A DNA stretch of 64,000 nt from Clostridia bacterium (lineage in GTDB: Bacteria; Bacillota; Clostridia; Christensenellales; Aristaeellaceae), in contig JAFYOR010000075.1 of NCBI GenBank assembly GCA_017547805.1, positions 1-64,000 on the forward strand, written 5' to 3'. The notes below the pieces were generated by a model. The model saw nothing but the letters and a program-made list of their open reading frames with translations, searched no databases and was not told the DNA's origin. Position numbers and translations under genes: made by a program. Shown piece after piece: positions 17,063 through 24,867 of the stretch; positions within the stretch are counted from its first letter, which is position 1, and each line of letters starts with the position of its first letter.

Positions 17063-19114
17063 ATGAGTACCCTCAAATGGACGACCTATGCCATGCCTGC
17101 GGCGTCGCTGGGCAAGGAAAATCCGCTGCCCGATCTCAAGGGCGCAGGCGATCCGCATGCTGAAATCGCCGTGGACCATACGACGATTACGCCGGAAGAG
17201 TCCAAGTACATGGGCTGGGCGCGCGTGAGCACGATTCTGCCCTATACGATGCAGGATGGTTACAACCGTGAAAAGCGCACGCGCGACTTCAAGGCCGCGG
17301 TGCTGGAAAATGAGCACCTGCGCGCGACATTCCTGCCGCAGCTGGGCGGCAGACTCTGGTCGCTGTTTGACAAGGATGCGGGCAAAGAGCTGCTGCACGT
17401 CAATCCGGTGTTCCAGCCGTGCAACCTCGCGCTGCGCAATGCGTGGATTTCCGGCGGCGTGGAATGGAACTGCGGCATCGTCGGTCATACGCCCTTTACC
17501 GTCAGCGACATGGCCTGTCAGGAACTGGCCTTCTCCGACGGCACGCCGGTTCTGCGCATGTTCCAGTATGAACGTGTGCGCCATCTGTTCTATCGCGTAG
17601 AGGCGTTCCTGCCGGACGGCGCGAAGGAAGTGTTCGTGCGCGTGCGTATTGACAACGCGACGAAGGACGATACCGCCGTTTACTGGTGGAGCAACATGGC
17701 GGTGGACGAGAGCGAAGAAAAGCGCGTCGTCGTGCCGGCGCATCAGGCATTCCGCTTTGGTTACGGCGGAAAGACCTCCAAGGTCGATATTCCGTACATG
17801 ACCGTGGAAGCGGACAAGCTGAGCGGACAGTCCGCCAAGCTTGTGCGCGAGGCCGGCGGCACGCAGGATTGGGACATCTCCCACACCACACAGCTGCCGC
17901 AGGCGATGGACTTCTTCTTTGACGTTCATAAGGATGCGCGTCCGTTCGTCACCGCGCTTGACAAGGACGGCTACGGCATGTGCCAGACCTCCACGCATGA
18001 GCTGCGCGGCCGCAAGCTCTTTGTCTGGGGCATGGGCGAAGGCGGACGCCACTGGCAGACTTTCCTTGCCAAGGAAGGCTGCGCATACATTGAACTGCAG
18101 AGCGGTCTTGCCCGCACGCAGCTGGAGCATCTGCCCATGGCAGGCGGAGCGTCTATCAGCTGGCTGGAAAGCTACGGCGCGGTCAAGGCCGATCCCGCGC
18201 GCGTGCACGGCAAGGACTGGGCGGACGCCGTCGCCGCGGTGGATACTGCGCTTGAAAGCGTGCGCCCGGCAAAGGCGCTTGAAACCTGGCATCAGCGCAT
18301 GAAGGACGAAATCGACGTGAAGAACGGCAAGGTCATGCACAAGGGCATGGGCTTTGCCCACGCGCAGAAGGCGCTGCTCGGCGATGCGTTTGATACAGCC
18401 GGGCTTGAACTCTCCGCCATGCGCATCGGCAAGGCGGAGGAGCTGTGGATGACGCTGGCGAAGACCGGCGTTCTGCCTTGCCCGGATCCACTGGAGGAGC
18501 CGCTTTCCTACCAGATTGGTCAGGAGTGGACGGATACGCTGTATGCCTCCGTCACGGAAGGCAAGAGCGATCACTGGTTTGCACATTATCAGCTGGGCGT
18601 CATGGCCGACGCGCGAGGCGAGCACGAAGCGGCGCGCCGCTCCTATGAGACGTCCCTTGAGCGTGCGGAGAATCCGTGGGCGCTGCGCTGCATCGCTCTG
18701 CTTGACGGCAAGGCGGGCGAGCTGGAAAAGGCCGCGGGCAAGCTCCTGCGCGCCGCGAAGATGAAGCCCATCCGTCCGCTGGTCATCGAGGCGCTGGACG
18801 CAATGCGCAAGGCGGAGCAGTATGAAGAGATGCTCGCTCTGCTTGAGGAGATCCCGTCGTCGATCCGCGCACTTGGCCGCGTGAAGACGATGGAGATCAC
18901 CGCTCTCATGCGCACGCAGCGCTACGAAGAGGCCCGCGTGCTGCTGGAAGGCAAGATCGTCCTCACCGACGTGCGCGAAGGCGAAGTGCAGCTGACGAAC
19001 ATGTGGTTCGAGCTCATGGCCTGCATGAAGAAGGGCGATGCAAGCGAGGAAAACGTCGCATGGGCGAAGGATAACCTCAAGCCGCCGAAGCATCTGGACT
19101 TCAGAATGAACTAA
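17063..19114 (+). CDS. DUF5107 domain protein with C-terminal TPR region
   Basis: 683 residues. The N-terminal part (about 40-340) matches the DUF5107 type: LPQLGGRLWSLFDKDAGKELLH, SGGVEWNCGIVGHTPFT and YWWSNMAVDE; this fold is related to aldose-epimerase/glycosidase beta-sandwich domains. The C-terminal part (about 490-683) has helical repeats such as HWFAHYQLGVMADARGEHEAAR. GGAGGAAGGAAAA sets the start. Commonly found in sugar-utilisation loci; enzymatic role unproven. Co-transcribed with the upstream glycosidase-like gene. Confidence 0.85.
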   Translation: MSTLKWTTYAMPAASLGKENPLPDLKGAGDPHAEIAVDHTTITPEESKYMGWARVSTILPYTMQDGYNREKRTRDFKAAVLENEHLRATFLPQLGGRLWSLFDKDAGKELLHVNPVFQPCNLALRNAWISGGVEWNCGIVGHTPFTVSDMACQELAFSDGTPVLRMFQYERVRHLFYRVEAFLPDGAKEVFVRVRIDNATKDDTAVYWWSNMAVDESEEKRVVVPAHQAFRFGYGGKTSKVDIPYMTVEADKLSGQSAKLVREAGGTQDWDISHTTQLPQAMDFFFDVHKDARPFVTALDKDGYGMCQTSTHELRGRKLFVWGMGEGGRHWQTFLAKEGCAYIELQSGLARTQLEHLPMAGGASISWLESYGAVKADPARVHGKDWADAVAAVDTALESVRPAKALETWHQRMKDEIDVKNGKVMHKGMGFAHAQKALLGDAFDTAGLELSAMRIGKAEELWMTLAKTGVLPCPDPLEEPLSYQIGQEWTDTLYASVTEGKSDHWFAHYQLGVMADARGEHEAARRSYETSLERAENPWALRCIALLDGKAGELEKAAGKLLRAAKMKPIRPLVIEALDAMRKAEQYEEMLALLEEIPSSIRALGRVKTMEITALMRTQRYEEARVLLEGKIVLTDVREGEVQLTNMWFELMACMKKGDASEENVAWAKDNLKPPKHLDFRMN

Positions 19115-19128
19115 AATCGGCATACAAT

Positions 19129-19164
19129 AAAATCGGCTGTCCCGAAACGGGGCAGCCGATTTTG
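19129..19164. terminator. Bidirectional terminator between DUF5107 gene and asparaginase
   Basis: A long stem AATCGGCTGTCCCG / CGGGGCAGCCGATT with a 3-base loop and T-runs on both sides (GATTTTGG on plus, GATTTTATTG on minus). It can end transcription from both converging genes. Confidence 0.88.
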
Positions 19165-19210
19165 GTATATTCTTTATTTTCGGGAAGGAAATCCCGGTTT
19201 CATTCGTCTG

Positions 19211-20227
19211 TTAAATGTCCGGCGCATCAAACCGCAGAAGATCACTGGCCACGGGCTGATAAAACAGCTGCTTGATCTCGTCCAGATTGCCGGTCTGCGG
19301 CAGAATCCACATCAGTTTGGCGACGACGGATTCCAGCGTCATCATATGCGCCTGAAGCACGCCGGGGGTGTCTGCCGCGCGTGCGCCGACCTGATAGACT
19401 GTCAGGTCGCTGCCTTCGTGGGGAACCTGTGTGGTGATCACGATGGGACGGCCGGCGCTTGACCAGGCGCGCACGGCGGCGAGAAAATCCTCCTGCTCGT
19501 ATCGGGGAAGACCGCCGACGCCGAAGCTCTCGATCACCAGCGCATCAAACCATCCCAGCAGCGAGCGCAGGATGGAGGAATCCATGCCCGGAATCAGACG
19601 CAGAACGAAGATGCGGGAATTGAGCCTGTCGTAAAAGAGCGGATCTCCCGCGGGCTTGTCCGCGCGGATGTAATGCAGGATGCGTCCTTCGCGCAGCAGC
19701 GCCAGCTCGGGAAAGTCGATGCTGGAAAAGGCGTTCATGGACTTCGTGCGCATCTTTCTGGCGCGTGTGCCGAGGATGACCTTTCCATCAAACACCAGCA
19801 GAACGCCGAAGAGGTTGTCGTCCTGCGCGGCGAGGAAGGCGTCATAGAGATTACGCCGGGCGTCGGTATCCTGGGAATAGATGGACTTTTGCGAGCCGGT
19901 GAGGATGATGGGCTTGGGCGAATTCTGGATCAGATAGGAAAGGCCTGCCGCAGTGTAGCTCATGGTGTCCGTGCCGTGGGTGATGACAAAGCCGTCATAC
20001 TCTCCGTAATGCTCCCTGACGCATTCGGCGATCTTCAGCCAGCATGCGGGAGACATGTTCGTGGAGTCGATGTTCATCAGCTGCAGAGCGTCAATCCGGC
20101 AAAGCTCGCGCAGCTGCGGCACACAATCCAAAATGTCGCCGGCGCACAGCTGAGGCGTAAGGCCGTCTTCCGTCGGGCGGCTGGCGATGGTGCCGCCGGT
20201 GGCAATGAGCAGGATTTTCTTCATCAT
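19211..20227 (-). CDS. ansA: Type I L-asparaginase
   Basis: 338 residues from the ATG at 20227 (AGGAGCG upstream); a tandem ATG at 20224 is possible. The two active-site regions are visible: TGGTIAS at 10-16 (nucleophile Thr13) and HGTDTMSYTAAGLSYL. There is no signal peptide, so it is the cytoplasmic form that hydrolyses asparagine to aspartate and ammonia. Monocistronic; divergent from a small secreted protein. Confidence 0.93.
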   Translation of the reverse strand: MMKKILLIATGGTIASRPTEDGLTPQLCAGDILDCVPQLRELCRIDALQLMNIDSTNMSPACWLKIAECVREHYGEYDGFVITHGTDTMSYTAAGLSYLIQNSPKPIILTGSQKSIYSQDTDARRNLYDAFLAAQDDNLFGVLLVFDGKVILGTRARKMRTKSMNAFSSIDFPELALLREGRILHYIRADKPAGDPLFYDRLNSRIFVLRLIPGMDSSILRSLLGWFDALVIESFGVGGLPRYEQEDFLAAVRAWSSAGRPIVITTQVPHEGSDLTVYQVGARAADTPGVLQAHMMTLESVVAKLMWILPQTGNLDEIKQLFYQPVASDLLRFDAPDI

Positions 20228-20265
20228 ATTCAACGCTCCTGTGGATAAGTCGTGACTGCAAGGCA

Positions 20266-20294
20266 AGTATACCACACTTGCCGCACGGGAGCAA
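20266..20294 (-). promoter_or_regulatory. Promoter of the asparaginase gene
   Basis: Minus-strand TTGCTC (20289-20294) and TATACT (20266-20271) are 17 bases apart, about 40 bases before the start codon. Confidence 0.55.
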
Positions 20295-20303
20295 AGGTTT
20301 TTG

Positions 20304-20332
20304 TTGGCGAAGGGCGCATGCCCTGCTATAAT
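20304..20332 (+). promoter_or_regulatory. Promoter of the small secreted protein gene
   Basis: TTGGCG (20304-20309) and TATAAT (20327-20332) with 17-base spacing; the spacer contains the small palindrome GGGCGCATGCCC. Confidence 0.55.
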
Positions 20333-20363
20333 AGAAAAGACAATGATAAGGAGGCGTTTTACG

Positions 20364-20897
20364 TTGAACAAGAGAATGAAAATGGCATTTGCGCTGCTGC
20401 TTTTGCTGCTGCTGCCGCTGCTCGTGCTTGCGGATGCGCCGGTGCTGCTTGTGCAGCTGCCGGAAAACGCGCAGATGGTGGAGAATGTCGAGTTTGATGG
20501 CGGCGACTTTATCCAGACCTATCAGCTGGAAGACGGCGTGACTGTTCAGCTGCTGCGTTATACCGGGTTTTCCATGGCGATTGAGGATCTGATTGCCAGC
20601 GACTGGCCGCTCAATGTCCGCTGCGAAATCAGCGATATGACGGATGTGATTGGCTATCCGGCGCAGCATGCGCATGTCTGGCAGCTGCTGGATGATGGCG
20701 GATATCCCATCCGCGCGGACGAGGCAAAGGGTAAGGATGGCGAACAAATGATGGAGATCGACCTGATCCTCGTTCATGTGGACACAACGACGCTCATCTA
20801 TCAGGATACGTACATTTCCGGCCAGCGCGGCGATATGGTTCTGCCGATCATCGAGTCCCTCAAGGTAGAGGGCGGCGAGAGCGCGGAGGTCGGCTGA
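20364..20897 (+). CDS. Small secreted protein of unknown function
   Basis: 177 residues, starting at TTG 20364 with AAGGAGG nine bases upstream; no ATG gives a better start. The signal peptide is MNKRMKMAFALLLLLLLPLLVLADA. The mature part is acidic, beta-rich and contains an ALA-free motif run YPAQHAHVWQLLDDGG; no known domain recognised. It has its own promoter and terminator, so it is a single-gene unit. Confidence 0.75.
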   Translation: MNKRMKMAFALLLLLLLPLLVLADAPVLLVQLPENAQMVENVEFDGGDFIQTYQLEDGVTVQLLRYTGFSMAIEDLIASDWPLNVRCEISDMTDVIGYPAQHAHVWQLLDDGGYPIRADEAKGKDGEQMMEIDLILVHVDTTTLIYQDTYISGQRGDMVLPIIESLKVEGGESAEVG

Positions 20898-20920
20898 TTC
20901 AGACAGAAGAATACGAAAAC

Positions 20921-20961
20921 AGCTCTGGGTTCCCTGAAAAGGAACGCAGAGCTGTTCTTTT
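20921..20961. terminator. Terminator after the small secreted protein
   Basis: Stem AGCTCTGGGTTCC / GGAACGCAGAGCT with one mismatch, then GTTCTTTT. The minus-strand side also shows GTTTTCG and may serve the convergent pnuC gene. Confidence 0.75.
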
Positions 20962-21016
20962 ATCGCTATCTCCAAATCATTCTAAAACACCGCGAAGCGA
21001 TGCGGGGGCAAGTGGC

Positions 21017-21730
21017 TCAGCCCCTTGGCGGGTTTGGGACCGAAGCCTGCCGCCGCTGCATCTGCCGCCATGAGACATAGCCGTACAGGTCGTTGACCAG
21101 GAACATAACAAAACACAGGATCATCGGAAGATAAGCGGGATTTTCAAGCGAAGCCAGAATCCACAGCGCGATCAGCACGACATCGTTTGCGGCATAACCC
21201 AGCGCGTAATACGGGCTGCGCAGGAAGGTGAGCGAAGCGCCAAGGAAGCTGGTAAGCACCGACAGCGTGCTCACCATAAGGCTTGCCGTGCCCAGCTCGC
21301 GCAGGATGAAGTAAAACACCCAAGTCACCAGCGCGGTCAGCAGAAGGAGGCAGAGAAGCTCGTTCTTTGCAATCGGACGCACGGCGACCTCGGCGCTATC
21401 CTTAAAGGGATGGCGCAGCCAGGAGACGACGGCTGCGGCGGCGATGGGCATCGTCATGCCAAGGTAGGTGATCATTTCGCCGTAATACGCAAATGAATAA
21501 GAAATCACGCCGTAAATGAAGGAAAAGAGCACCATCAGCACCTGTCCGAGCACTTCGCCGCGCGCGTTGAGGATGAGCGAGGTCAGGCCGACGAGCGAAG
21601 CGATGAGCGTGAGCGCGTCGCGTTCGGGGGAAAGAATGAAGGAAACGGCGGCGCACAGCAGCGACACGAGCCACAGCCTGCGCTCAAAACGCGTCAGCCG
21701 GACAAACGGGGCAAGAAGGCGATTGTGCAT
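21017..21730 (-). CDS. pnuC: PnuC-family nicotinamide riboside transporter
   Basis: 237 residues, seven to eight membrane helices. The pattern GEVLGQVLMVLFSFIYGVISY and the C-terminal PMILCFVMFLVNDLYGYVSWRQM match PnuC, where the W-x-x-x-Q/N-x-x-Y region contacts the riboside. The family lets a vitamin nucleoside diffuse in, trapped by phosphorylation inside. GGAGGAATTCCACC sets the start at 21730. The roughly 200-base leader upstream is hairpin-rich (separate entry), so regulation at the RNA level is possible. Substrate specificity is inferred. Confidence 0.85.
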   Translation of the reverse strand: MHNRLLAPFVRLTRFERRLWLVSLLCAAVSFILSPERDALTLIASLVGLTSLILNARGEVLGQVLMVLFSFIYGVISYSFAYYGEMITYLGMTMPIAAAAVVSWLRHPFKDSAEVAVRPIAKNELLCLLLLTALVTWVFYFILRELGTASLMVSTLSVLTSFLGASLTFLRSPYYALGYAANDVVLIALWILASLENPAYLPMILCFVMFLVNDLYGYVSWRQMQRRQASVPNPPRG

Positions 21731-21744
21731 GGTGGAATTCCTCC

Positions 21745-21936
21745 TGAAAAAACAAAAGAGCAGCCGTACGCGCATCTTCTAAGACCTAACGATGCGCGTG
21801 CGAATGCTCCAAGCATTCCGTCACCCGGTAGCGACATGGATATTCTGATGAAAATGCGCGCTCCCGCTTCCGCCCGAAGCTGCATGATATGCAGCATGGC
21901 GCACGCGGGCGAATTCGCGCAATTCGCTATGCGATG
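21745..21936 (-). promoter_or_regulatory. Hairpin-rich leader of pnuC, unidentified
   Basis: Between the tRNA terminator and pnuC the minus strand can fold into several hairpins: GGAATGC..GCATTC near 21800-21820, and CGCGCATC..GATGCGCG near 21771-21800 with an unpaired TTAGGTCTTAGAA loop. I do not recognise a known riboswitch class, and no clear promoter was found in it. Confidence 0.35.
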
Positions 21937-21962
21937 AAAAAAGCTCATCTTTCGATGAGCTT
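21937..21962 (-). terminator. Terminator of the tRNA-Gln/tRNA-Glu unit
   Basis: Minus-strand stem AAGCTCATC / GATGAGCTT with GAAA loop, followed by TTTTTT, directly after the tRNA-Glu CCA end. Confidence 0.9.
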
Positions 21963-22037
21963 TGGCACCTCCAAGGGGAATCGAACCCCTGATTTTGCCT
22001 TGAGAGGGCAACGTCTTAACCGCTTGACCATGGAGGC
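21963..22037 (-). tRNA. tRNA-Glu (anticodon CTC)
   Basis: 75 bases including encoded CCA. Acceptor arms GCCTCCA / TGGAGGT, D-arm GGTCAAGCGGTTAAGAC typical of Firmicutes tRNA-Glu, anticodon stem TTGCC / GGCAA with loop CTCTCAA, T-arm with GGTTCGATTCC. The C34 anticodon reads GAG. Confidence 0.95.
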
Positions 22038-22042
22038 TTAAA

Positions 22043-22116
22043 TGGCTGGGGAACTAGGATTCGAACCTAGACAATACGAGTCAGAGTCGTAGGTGCTGCC
22101 GTTACACAATTCCCCA
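22043..22116 (-). tRNA. tRNA-Gln (anticodon CTG)
   Basis: 74 bases including encoded CCA. Acceptor TGGGGAA / TTCCCCA with the U1 typical of tRNA-Gln, anticodon stem TACGA / TCGTA with loop CTCTGAC, T-arm GGTTCGAATCC. It reads CAG. Six bases upstream of tRNA-Glu on the same strand, sharing a terminator. Confidence 0.95.
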
Positions 22117-22205
22117 ACGGCATGTATCAGATCAAGCTGACTAGAATAGTATATCTGCATCAGACGGTTTTGTCAACAGTTTTTTTCAAAATGTCGAAAA
22201 TTCTT

Positions 22206-22901
22206 TCATGCGCAGCGCAAAACGAAGCATACCGCCTTGATCAGCAGGATGACCGACAGCGATGCGCCAAGGCACAGCGCAAGGAGCAGGCCGGCAAGAC
22301 GGAGCACCCGCCGCACCCCGAAGAACCGGACGTCAAGAAAGGGATAAGGATATGCGCTTTTGGTGCGGTGGATCACTCCGCGAAGCTTCGCGCGAAGGAG
22401 GACATACCCGGTATAGCCCAGCGGAAAAAGGAGCCAGAGAAAGGCGTCAAGAAACGTAAGCCGTGCTTTGGAGGGGGAACAGAAAAGCCAGTAGGCGAAC
22501 GTCAGCAGCGGAACGGCGTAGTGCTGCACGATGCTGTCTGCCCGGGCGATCCGCGCGTCAGGCGCATGCGGGGAGTAAATCGTTTCCTCTCCGACAAACG
22601 GCGCAAGAAAATGATGGTAGACGAGATGGGTGAGCATGATGCTCAGCATCACGGCGAACTCTGTGCGGGGGATCATGGCGGAAAGACGCGGATTGGCGTA
22701 AAGGAACGGAGACAGCAGCGCAAAATACGCGAAGACCAGCAGATTGCTCTGGTTTGTATAATACGCCCAGTAATCGCGGCGGCGGACGCCTGCGTAAAAA
22801 TCGCCGTGCATGGTCAGGCCGACGAGGCTGAAAACGACGATCAGCGCGCTGAGCACCGCGCCCAGCTTGCCTTGCGGCGTTGGCGGATGCAAGACGAGCA
22901 T
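22206..22901 (-). CDS. Pr6Pr family six-helix membrane protein
   Basis: 231 residues with six or seven membrane helices and the family-like motif AYYTNQSNLLVFAYF near residue 45. The start at 22901 is set by GCAGGAGGTGACCGC; a longer in-frame reading is possible but lacks a ribosome site. The biochemical role of bacterial members is unknown. Tandem with two other membrane protein genes on the same strand. Confidence 0.75.
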   Translation of the reverse strand: MLVLHPPTPQGKLGAVLSALIVVFSLVGLTMHGDFYAGVRRRDYWAYYTNQSNLLVFAYFALLSPFLYANPRLSAMIPRTEFAVMLSIMLTHLVYHHFLAPFVGEETIYSPHAPDARIARADSIVQHYAVPLLTFAYWLFCSPSKARLTFLDAFLWLLFPLGYTGYVLLRAKLRGVIHRTKSAYPYPFLDVRFFGVRRVLRLAGLLLALCLGASLSVILLIKAVCFVLRCA

Positions 22902-22989
22902 GCGGTCACCTCCTGCGGTTTTGCAACGCATAGCATATGAAAACGCAGCCCTCCGTATGCGGAAAGCTGCGCGATGGAAGGTTTTCTCT

Positions 22990-23778
22990 TCAGGAGACGA
23001 GCATCAGCACGAGCAGATGCGCCGGATAGAAGCTGTAGGTCAGCGCGCGCGGCAGGGAGAAGCGCCGTTTCATCGGCAGCGCGCAGAGGATGACGGAGGG
23101 CAGCGCGAAGATGCGCATGCCAAAGCGCATGCCGAAGATTGTATAGCCGGTGCCGCGCGCCCAGCAGATCAGATATGCGCTCCATACGGCGAGCGCGATC
23201 TTAGGATGCTCGCACAGCAGGTAGAACAGCAGCATCAGATGGATGCCTTCGATGCCGTAATCAAGCTTGTATTCCATTTTCAGGCACAGCAGATAGAAGC
23301 CCAGCGCCAGCGCCCATTGCTTATTGCGCAGCGACAGGATAATGCACAGCCCGAGCGCAAGCTGGAAAAGGATGTTGGGCTTTGCCCAGCTGCCCAGATA
23401 AAAAGCGGAAATGCAGCCAAGTGGATCGCGCGAAAACGGCACGGCGTACATCGCCGGAACTTCGTGCGCAAGCGCGACGGCGTACAGCGGCTGGGAGATC
23501 AGCGCCAGCAGCACGATGCGCGAGAGATACTTTGTTCCGTTTTTCGTATACACGGCGCCGACGGCAATGCCGTAGGCAAAGAGCGGAAAAGCGAGGCGCC
23601 CGATGAGGCGCATTTCCGGGATCTGCGGGAAGCACATCTTGCCGAAATGATCGATGACCATCGTGATCATGGCGATCAGGCGCAGGAGGCTCGTGTCGCC
23701 GTTAGTGCGCACAGCGTCCGGATGGATGAGCGAGCGGCCGAAGGCGCAGGCACGCCTGCGCAGGGAATTCACTTTCAA
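22990..23778 (-). CDS. TraX family membrane protein
   Basis: 262 residues with about eight membrane helices. The TraX hallmark MITMVIDHFGKMCFPQIPEMRLIGRLAFPLF-A-Y is near the N-terminus. TraX in F plasmids acetylates pilin; chromosomal copies in clostridia have unknown acetyl-transfer targets. The start appears to be TTG at 23778, seven bases after GGAGG; a GTG at 23772 is an alternative. Confidence 0.85.
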   Translation of the reverse strand: MKVNSLRRRACAFGRSLIHPDAVRTNGDTSLLRLIAMITMVIDHFGKMCFPQIPEMRLIGRLAFPLFAYGIAVGAVYTKNGTKYLSRIVLLALISQPLYAVALAHEVPAMYAVPFSRDPLGCISAFYLGSWAKPNILFQLALGLCIILSLRNKQWALALGFYLLCLKMEYKLDYGIEGIHLMLLFYLLCEHPKIALAVWSAYLICWARGTGYTIFGMRFGMRIFALPSVILCALPMKRRFSLPRALTYSFYPAHLLVLMLVS

Positions 23779-23791
23779 GCCCGTACCTCCA

Positions 23792-24664
23792 TCAGTCGGC
23801 CAGGAAACCCTTGCCAAAGATTTCCGTCGAGGTGGTGATAATCATGAACGCATGCTCGTCGATGCTGCGTACATACCTTCGCAGCGCCATCGCCTGAGAA
23901 CGGGAAAGCACCGTGATGACCATCGTCTTTCGATCGTGGTTGTACGCGCCGGTCACTTCCTCCAGCGTCGCGCCGCGGCGCAGCCTGTTGACAATGAAAT
24001 CGACGACGGGATCAGGATTGGTCGTGATGATCTGGAAGCACTTTTTTGTGCGGAAGCTGTCGGTGACGAAGTCGATCATCACGCTCTTTAAAATCAGACC
24101 GAAGATGGAGAACAGACCGCCCTCCACGCCGAAGACAAACAGCGCGGATATCGCGACCGCCGCATCCGCCAGCGCGAGGGCGGAGCCGGTGTTCAGGCTC
24201 GTATACTTGCGAAGGATCATGGCGATGATGTCCGTGCCGCCGGAGGAGGCGTCCAGATGGAACATGACCGCAGAGCCAAAGGAGGGAAGCAGCACCGCAA
24301 AAAACAGCTCAAGCAGGGGCTCGCTGGTCAGCGGCGCCGTCAGCGGCCAGAGCTTCTCCATGACGACCAGTACAACGGACAAAAGCGTGGAGCAGTAGAG
24401 CGTGCTTGACAGGAAGCCCGCGCCAAGGACGAAGAAACCGAGCACCAGCAGCGCGTTGTTGAGGATGAAGACGATCGTGCTGGGCGTGAGGATGGGCGAG
24501 GGGATGATCCGGGCGAGCACAAGAGAAAGGCCGCTCACGCCGCCGAAGGAGAAGTTGTTGGGAAACTTGAAAAAGTAATTGCCTACGCAGAGGATCAGCG
24601 TGCCGAGCGTCAGATATACATAGCGCATAAGGGGGCTGATCTTTCTTGCTTTGGTGACTTTCAT
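23792..24664 (-). CDS. YitT family membrane protein (DUF161 plus DUF2179)
   Basis: 290 residues. Five or six membrane helices (NFSFGGVSGLSLVLARII is the DUF161 signature, GGTDIIAMI the second) precede a soluble C-terminal DUF2179 domain beginning near residue 210 (KCFQIITTNPDPVVDFIV..RRGATLEEVTGAY). Widespread in Firmicutes; function not established. Thirteen bases separate it from the TraX start, suggesting an operon. Confidence 0.9.
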   Translation of the reverse strand: MKVTKARKISPLMRYVYLTLGTLILCVGNYFFKFPNNFSFGGVSGLSLVLARIIPSPILTPSTIVFILNNALLVLGFFVLGAGFLSSTLYCSTLLSVVLVVMEKLWPLTAPLTSEPLLELFFAVLLPSFGSAVMFHLDASSGGTDIIAMILRKYTSLNTGSALALADAAVAISALFVFGVEGGLFSIFGLILKSVMIDFVTDSFRTKKCFQIITTNPDPVVDFIVNRLRRGATLEEVTGAYNHDRKTMVITVLSRSQAMALRRYVRSIDEHAFMIITTSTEIFGKGFLAD

Positions 24665-24822
24665 GACTTTCGTCCTTTCTCTCCGTCAGGCCGGAAAAAC
24701 GCACATATACAGATATTATAAACGTGTTTTGTCTGCTTGTCGAGGGGCGTTTGGATGGAAATGATTGAATGCTGGACTGCAAATTCTGGAGATGCAGACA
24801 TTTTCATTTGCTGGCGGCGCAG

Positions 24823-24853
24823 AAAAAAAACCGCCCGGCGTTTGCCGGACGGT
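24823..24853 (-). terminator. Terminator of the 367-residue zinc-finger protein gene
   Basis: Minus-strand stem ACCGTCCGGC / GCCGGGCGGT with AAAC loop followed by an eight-base T-run. Nearly the same hairpin ends the paralogous gene at 26114. Confidence 0.9.
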
Positions 24854-24867
24854 CTGAAGAAGAAAAC

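Noticed and set aside
15203..19123. A 1306-residue open frame on the minus strand opposite the glycosidase-like and DUF5107 genes
   Set aside because: It is a shadow of two well-supported plus-strand genes; its product is Arg/His/Ala-rich with no domain, and no ribosome site or promoter fits. High GC at third positions opens such antisense frames.
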